From the NCBI GenBank assembly GCA_009783675.1, contig WRDA01000043.1:1-9109 (forward strand): a stretch of DNA of 9,109 nt, read 5' to 3'. A model generated the notes under the pieces. It searched no databases. It was given only the letters and a program-made list of their open reading frames with translations, and was not told the DNA's origin. The DNA comes from Symbiobacteriaceae bacterium (lineage in GTDB: Bacteria; Bacillota; JAAYKD01; WRDA01). This document shows positions 6,019 to 9,109 of the stretch, one piece after another. The position numbers and the translations under genes were made by a program. The first letter of the stretch is position 1. Each line of letters begins with the position of its first letter.

Positions 6019-6029
6019 TGGCTTCAACA
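6004..6029. promoter_or_regulatory. Inverted repeat over the -10 box, candidate antitoxin operator
   Basis: TGTTG (6004-6008) and CAACA (6025-6029) form an inverted repeat with a 16-bp centre that contains TATAAT. Binding of a ribbon-helix-helix antitoxin here would block transcription. The arms are short, so this is suggestive only. Confidence 0.35.
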
Positions 6030-6046
6030 CATAGGAGGTGCTTGCC

Positions 6047-6358
6047 ATGTCTGATGCCAGAATAAGCGTTCGGGTGGATAATACTACCAAGAATCAAGCC
6101 GAGGCGGTTTTTAACGCTCTCGGCCTGAATATGAGCACGGGTATAAACGTTTTCCTAACCCACGTTGCCCGTTCGCGGTCGATCCCATTTGCCTTAGAAT
6201 TAGGGAGCGATCTGCTGGAGCGACGAATGCGGGAAGCAGTAAGCGAAAAGGTTTCCACAGTCAGCCTATCCGGTGCCCCGGTTGCCTTATACGATGACCT
6301 GCAAAAACGTCCATATCTCGAATACCCTGATGGCACAAGAGTATATGAAATCAATTGA
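6047..6358 (+). CDS. RelB/DinJ-like ribbon-helix-helix antitoxin
   Basis: A 103-aa protein. The ATG at 6047 has a perfect AGGAGGTG 6 nt upstream, which excludes the upstream in-frame GTG at 6038 (part of the Shine-Dalgarno). The N-terminus RISVRVDNTTKNQAEAVFNALGLNMSTGINVFLTHVA is the classic RelB/DinJ pattern: a DNA-binding strand (RISVRVD), helix 1 (KNQAEAVFNALGL), then the MS-x-x-I-N-x-F helix. The remaining 60 residues, ending PDGTRVYEIN, are expected to wrap and neutralise the toxin. Its usual partners are RelE/YafQ/YoeB-type mRNA interferases, but here the next gene is a Zeta-like kinase. The two genes overlap by 14 bp, implying coupled translation with antitoxin first. It is likely to repress its own promoter. 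Confidence 0.88.
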   Translation: MSDARISVRVDNTTKNQAEAVFNALGLNMSTGINVFLTHVARSRSIPFALELGSDLLERRMREAVSEKVSTVSLSGAPVALYDDLQKRPYLEYPDGTRVYEIN

Positions 6359-6911
6359 CATCCCGCATGTACTATTGTTTGCAGGACCTAACGGATCAGG
6401 TAAAACGACCGTGACGAGGGCCTGGCAGATTAGCGGACTCTACATCAACGCTGATGACATTAAGGTTGTTCGCCGGAGTTCAGACCTGGAAGCAGCGCAG
6501 GAAGCAGAAAGATTGCGCGAGTTATGTGTATCGGAGCGACGATCTTTCACCTTCGAGACTGTGCTCTCTACAGAACGAAATCTTGATTTACTCTCCCGTG
6601 CAAAAAACGCAGGTTTCTGCATTGAAAGTATATTCGTCTTAACGGTTGATCCTGAGTTGAACGTATTTCGGGTCCGTAGTCGCGAACTGTCCGGAGGTCA
6701 TACAGTGCCAGCTGATATAATCCGAAGTCGCTACATCAAATCACTGGCTAATATTAAGGCTCTGATGACCCTGAGTGATACATTCAGACTCGTTGACAAT
6801 ACTGTTCGGCCGGAAATCCTGCTTATTAAAGATGTAAACGGTCAACGTATACTTCCCAATCGTTACTGGACTTTCGAAGCTATCGAAAACCTGACAGGTC
6901 TTTCTATGTAG
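6345..6911 (+). CDS. Zeta toxin / UDP-GlcNAc kinase-like P-loop protein
   Basis: A 188-aa protein if started at ATG 6345 (193 aa from ATG 6330; neither has a strong ribosome binding site, so translation is probably coupled to the antitoxin). The family order of motifs is complete: Walker A GPNGSGKT (14-21), the substrate-side NADD (35-38, as in the YxNADxIA pattern of zeta proteins), TFETVLS (69-75), and an arginine-rich lid RVRSRELSGGHTVP followed by IRSRYIKSL. Known Zeta toxins phosphorylate UDP-N-acetylglucosamine and so poison peptidoglycan synthesis; small stand-alone homologues with GGHxVP are abundant but less studied, and some may use other substrates. No epsilon antitoxin is present. 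The catalytic residues look intact, so an active enzyme is expected. Confidence 0.85.
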   Translation: MKSIDIPHVLLFAGPNGSGKTTVTRAWQISGLYINADDIKVVRRSSDLEAAQEAERLRELCVSERRSFTFETVLSTERNLDLLSRAKNAGFCIESIFVLTVDPELNVFRVRSRELSGGHTVPADIIRSRYIKSLANIKALMTLSDTFRLVDNTVRPEILLIKDVNGQRILPNRYWTFEAIENLTGLSM

Positions 6912-6935
6912 TCAGAATAAAGAAGGAGTGATTTA

Positions 6936-8549
6936 ATGCGCAAGTTATCCGTTTGTGTCCTGGTTTTCTCGCTGTTGCTCTCCCCCCTGATGCCTCAGTG
7001 CGTGTCTGCTCAGGATTTTGTGGCCTCCTCCTGGGCCATGATCTCAGTTTTACAGGCAGAAGAGATGGGCTTAATCCCCCCGGTGTTGCAAAGCGCTGAC
7101 TTAAGACAAGCCATCAATCGTGGTGAGTATGCTGCCCTTGCTGTCAGGCTCTTTGAGTTTCTGACCGGTGAAGAGGCAGGATTACCCGCCAACAATCCCT
7201 TTTCCGATACGGCAGATCCGGAGGTTCTAAAAGCTTATCAGAATAACCTGATGGTGGGAGTGTCCGCTACCGAGTTTCAGCCTCATGTGCTACTTAACCG
7301 CGAAACTGCTGCCACCGCTCTGGCTAATCTGGCACGACGTTGCTTGATCCCTGACTGGCAAAAAGGCGCAAACTACAAAGTGGATTTCACCATGCCACCT
7401 CTCTTTAGCGATGACGAGTATATCTCGGACTGGGCAAGGGAATCCGTCTACTTCATGGCCTCTCTGGGCATCATACGCGGCATGGAGAACAATATCATCG
7501 CTCCCCGCAATGTCACCGCCGATCAGGTCAGCATCAACTTCGCCGGTGCCTCCCGGGAGCAGGCTATAATCATGATCGGCAGAATGGCCGAAGACCTGCA
7601 GGGAACTATTCTCAAAGCCGAGATTGTTCCACTGTCAACGGATGATGAAGATACCCACTTCTGCGGAAACCCCTACGATCAAGATATCACATTGTATGTC
7701 CCTAACGAAGGCAGAGATGGGTTTGACACCATCACCGGCAAAACCTGCGGCTGTGCGGAGCATATCGTATCCCTCCTGGTGGATGCAGAGGTATACCCCG
7801 ATAGCGGCGTAGCTTTGGATTATTTCAACTTCAACGGCAGATACGGATATGCGGATATGAACCCTGCCTTTGGAACTGTGGTAACCACAACCGGCACAAC
7901 CGGTGAGTACCTTTATTTTGGTTGTCTGGTTAATACCCTTCTTACTTTCTTTGATTTGGATGAAATTGACCTAACCGTCGATGGCGAGATCATCGAAACC
8001 GGGCACGAAACCTACGACTATCCGTTTACATTTTATGGGAATCAACAGCCGGAATACGGCTATGTCGATGCCGACGGCAGGGTGTGGATGCATCCTGTAG
8101 CCAGAACTCAGGGTATAGATATGAACGAAGTAATGGGCTCCCTGGGTATCAGTTGGGGTATCGACCTCTTCGCCTATATCCTGCGAGGTTACTGGATCGA
8201 TTACAGCGGACGCTTTATACAGTTCGGAACCATGGATTTTAGGGATATAGACGATATTACTTATGGTTTATTCGATTCCGAGTTCTCCCAAAACGGCCAG
8301 TTGACTGCTACGGAGTTCCTTGGTGATGCCACAGTAGACTTGACCTTCGCTTTCCAGGAGCGTCCGGGTAGTGCCATGAGTGATGGAACCCCTGCCTTCG
8401 TAGGAATCATTCGCCTAAGCTGTATGAGTCTACAGCAGGATGGGACTATACTGATCAAGTTTATGTATAATGAGCCCAATGAATGGCTCACTTACTCCTT
8501 CGGAGGCATGACCCTGGAAGATGCATATGCAGAAAGCCACAGCAGGTGA
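6936..8549 (+). CDS. Secreted SLH-domain protein with GerMN-like domain
   Basis: A 537-aa exported protein. The ATG at 6936 follows AAGGAGTGA by 5 nt. A signal peptide (MRKLSVCVLVFSLLLSPLMP then QCVSA) is likely cleaved after VSA near residue 25. Residues roughly 60-137 and 155-218 form two S-layer-homology modules (NRGEYAALAVRL, NPFSDTADPEVLKAYQNNLM; then PLFSDDEYISDWARESVYFM, GIIRG, SREQAIIMIGRMA). Such modules anchor proteins to pyruvylated cell-wall polymers. Residues about 252-368 resemble GerMN, a domain of germination and lipoprotein sensors: a length of strands, GYADMNPAFG, then YLYFGCLVNTLLTF and IDLTVDG. The last 170 residues match nothing I know. It follows the toxin by 24 bp without a visible promoter of its own, so some read-through is possible. 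A cell-surface role is likely; the precise job is unknown. Confidence 0.8.
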   Translation: MRKLSVCVLVFSLLLSPLMPQCVSAQDFVASSWAMISVLQAEEMGLIPPVLQSADLRQAINRGEYAALAVRLFEFLTGEEAGLPANNPFSDTADPEVLKAYQNNLMVGVSATEFQPHVLLNRETAATALANLARRCLIPDWQKGANYKVDFTMPPLFSDDEYISDWARESVYFMASLGIIRGMENNIIAPRNVTADQVSINFAGASREQAIIMIGRMAEDLQGTILKAEIVPLSTDDEDTHFCGNPYDQDITLYVPNEGRDGFDTITGKTCGCAEHIVSLLVDAEVYPDSGVALDYFNFNGRYGYADMNPAFGTVVTTTGTTGEYLYFGCLVNTLLTFFDLDEIDLTVDGEIIETGHETYDYPFTFYGNQQPEYGYVDADGRVWMHPVARTQGIDMNEVMGSLGISWGIDLFAYILRGYWIDYSGRFIQFGTMDFRDIDDITYGLFDSEFSQNGQLTATEFLGDATVDLTFAFQERPGSAMSDGTPAFVGIIRLSCMSLQQDGTILIKFMYNEPNEWLTYSFGGMTLEDAYAESHSR

Positions 8550-8566
8550 CAGTGATACCTGCTTTT
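8541..8566 (+). terminator. Weak intrinsic terminator after the SLH gene
   Basis: AGCAGGT (8541-8547) pairs with ACCTGCT (8557-8563) across a 9-nt loop, followed by a short TTTT run. The stem overlaps the stop codon. It is a modest hairpin, so termination may be partial. Confidence 0.4.
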
Positions 8567-8617
8567 ACGTTTCGCGGGCACACACTGGAAGCTAAATGAT
8601 AGCATAGGGGGCAAATG

Positions 8618-9109
8618 ATGTACGACTTAATAATTAAGCAGGGTAAGATTGTCGATGGCACCGGCGCTACTGGCTACATCGCCGATCTGGCAATCAATGA
8701 TGGCAAGATTGCCAAGATTGCCCACAAGATCAGCGATCAGGCCGCCAGAGTTATAGATGCGGCAGGCCTTGTGGTCTCTCCGGGCTTTATCGACATGCAC
8801 AGCCATTCCGACGGAACCTGCCTCTTCAACAGGACGGCGCATAATTATCTGCAACAGGGAGTCACTACAGAGGTCATGGGTCACTGTGGCAGCAGCCTGG
8901 CACCCTACAGCGACATTATGGAAGAAATGTTCGATTCCATGTTCGTAGAGACAGATCCGGAACTGGTCGGGGTTTATCGTCAGCTGACCAGCATCAAAGC
9001 CTTTTTCGACTATATCGACCAAACCGGCAATGGCACAAATGTGGCCTTGTTTGTGGGGCATGGCAATCTGAGGATGGCTGCCATGGGTATGGCGAACCGC
9101 AAACCTACC
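8618..9109 (+). CDS. D-aminoacylase / N-acyl-D-amino-acid deacylase family amidohydrolase, N-terminal part
   Basis: The first 164 codons of a metal-dependent amidohydrolase that continues past the window; full members are about 480-540 aa. The start at 8618 (second of two adjacent ATGs) has AGGGGG 6 nt upstream; the first ATG at 8615 is only 3 nt away. Typical landmarks are YDLIIKQGKIVDGTGATG, then IDAAGLVVSPGFIDMHSHSD with metal ligands H61 and H63, and QGVTTEVMGHCGSSLAP, where the family usually has GNCG and Cys90 is the expected zinc-bridging ligand. These enzymes hydrolyse N-acyl-D-amino acids to the free D-amino acid, although many homologues act on other amides. No signal peptide is seen, so it is probably cytoplasmic. 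A weak terminator separates it from the SLH gene, and no clear promoter is visible in the 68-bp gap. Confidence 0.87.
   Translation, partial: MYDLIIKQGKIVDGTGATGYIADLAINDGKIAKIAHKISDQAARVIDAAGLVVSPGFIDMHSHSDGTCLFNRTAHNYLQQGVTTEVMGHCGSSLAPYSDIMEEMFDSMFVETDPELVGVYRQLTSIKAFFDYIDQTGNGTNVALFVGHGNLRMAAMGMANRKPT

Noticed and set aside
8627..9061. Minus-strand open frame of 144 codons
   Set aside because: It lies antisense to the amidohydrolase, whose metal-binding motifs and ribosome binding site are clear.

Overview
The window looks like a chromosomal accessory stretch of a Gram-positive, probably endospore-forming bacterium (Bacillota, Clostridia-like). The reasons are strong AGGAGG-type ribosome binding sites, sigma-A-type promoters, a lipoprotein solute-binding protein, an S-layer-homology (SLH) protein with a GerMN-like domain, and a base composition near 50% GC by eye. 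I cannot name a genus from the sequence alone.

Left part, minus strand (1-2098): one open reading frame begins at 2098 and is still open at base 1. It encodes at least 699 residues of tandem repeat: 3 units of 42 aa, 11 units of 48 aa, and part of a twelfth 48-aa unit. The 42- and 48-aa units are related and differ by a 6-residue insertion. The 48-aa array is Ala-rich, strongly acidic and almost free of Lys and Arg. It is the least explained object in the window. An extended -10 promoter and a perfect palindrome lie just upstream.

Centre-left, minus strand (2225-4878): a polar amino-acid ABC importer, read in the order solute-binding lipoprotein, 202-bp gap, permease, ATPase, intrinsic terminator. 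The motifs in the binding protein lean towards the cystine/sulfur amino-acid branch. The gap holds a cluster of back-to-back hairpins enclosed by an inverted repeat. The permease has no ATG, GTG or TTG start that would include its conserved first membrane helix; an ATT at 3747 is the best candidate.

Centre, plus strand (5074-5909): a short flavodoxin-like protein, followed by the C-terminal remnant of a different flavoprotein (NADPH-dependent FMN reductase / iron-sulfur flavoprotein family) that lacks its FMN-binding half.

Centre-right, plus strand (5989-6911): a probable toxin-antitoxin operon with a perfect-consensus promoter. It has a RelB/DinJ-like antitoxin and, overlapping it by 14 bp, a Zeta/UDP-GlcNAc-kinase-like toxin. 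This pairing mixes two classical toxin-antitoxin families.

Right part, plus strand (6936-9109): an exported SLH protein with a GerMN-like middle domain, a weak terminator, and the first 164 codons of a D-aminoacylase-type amidohydrolase that runs off the window. The ABC importer for amino acids and the N-acyl-D-amino-acid deacylase could both serve amino-acid scavenging, but they are not in one operon and this link is inference.
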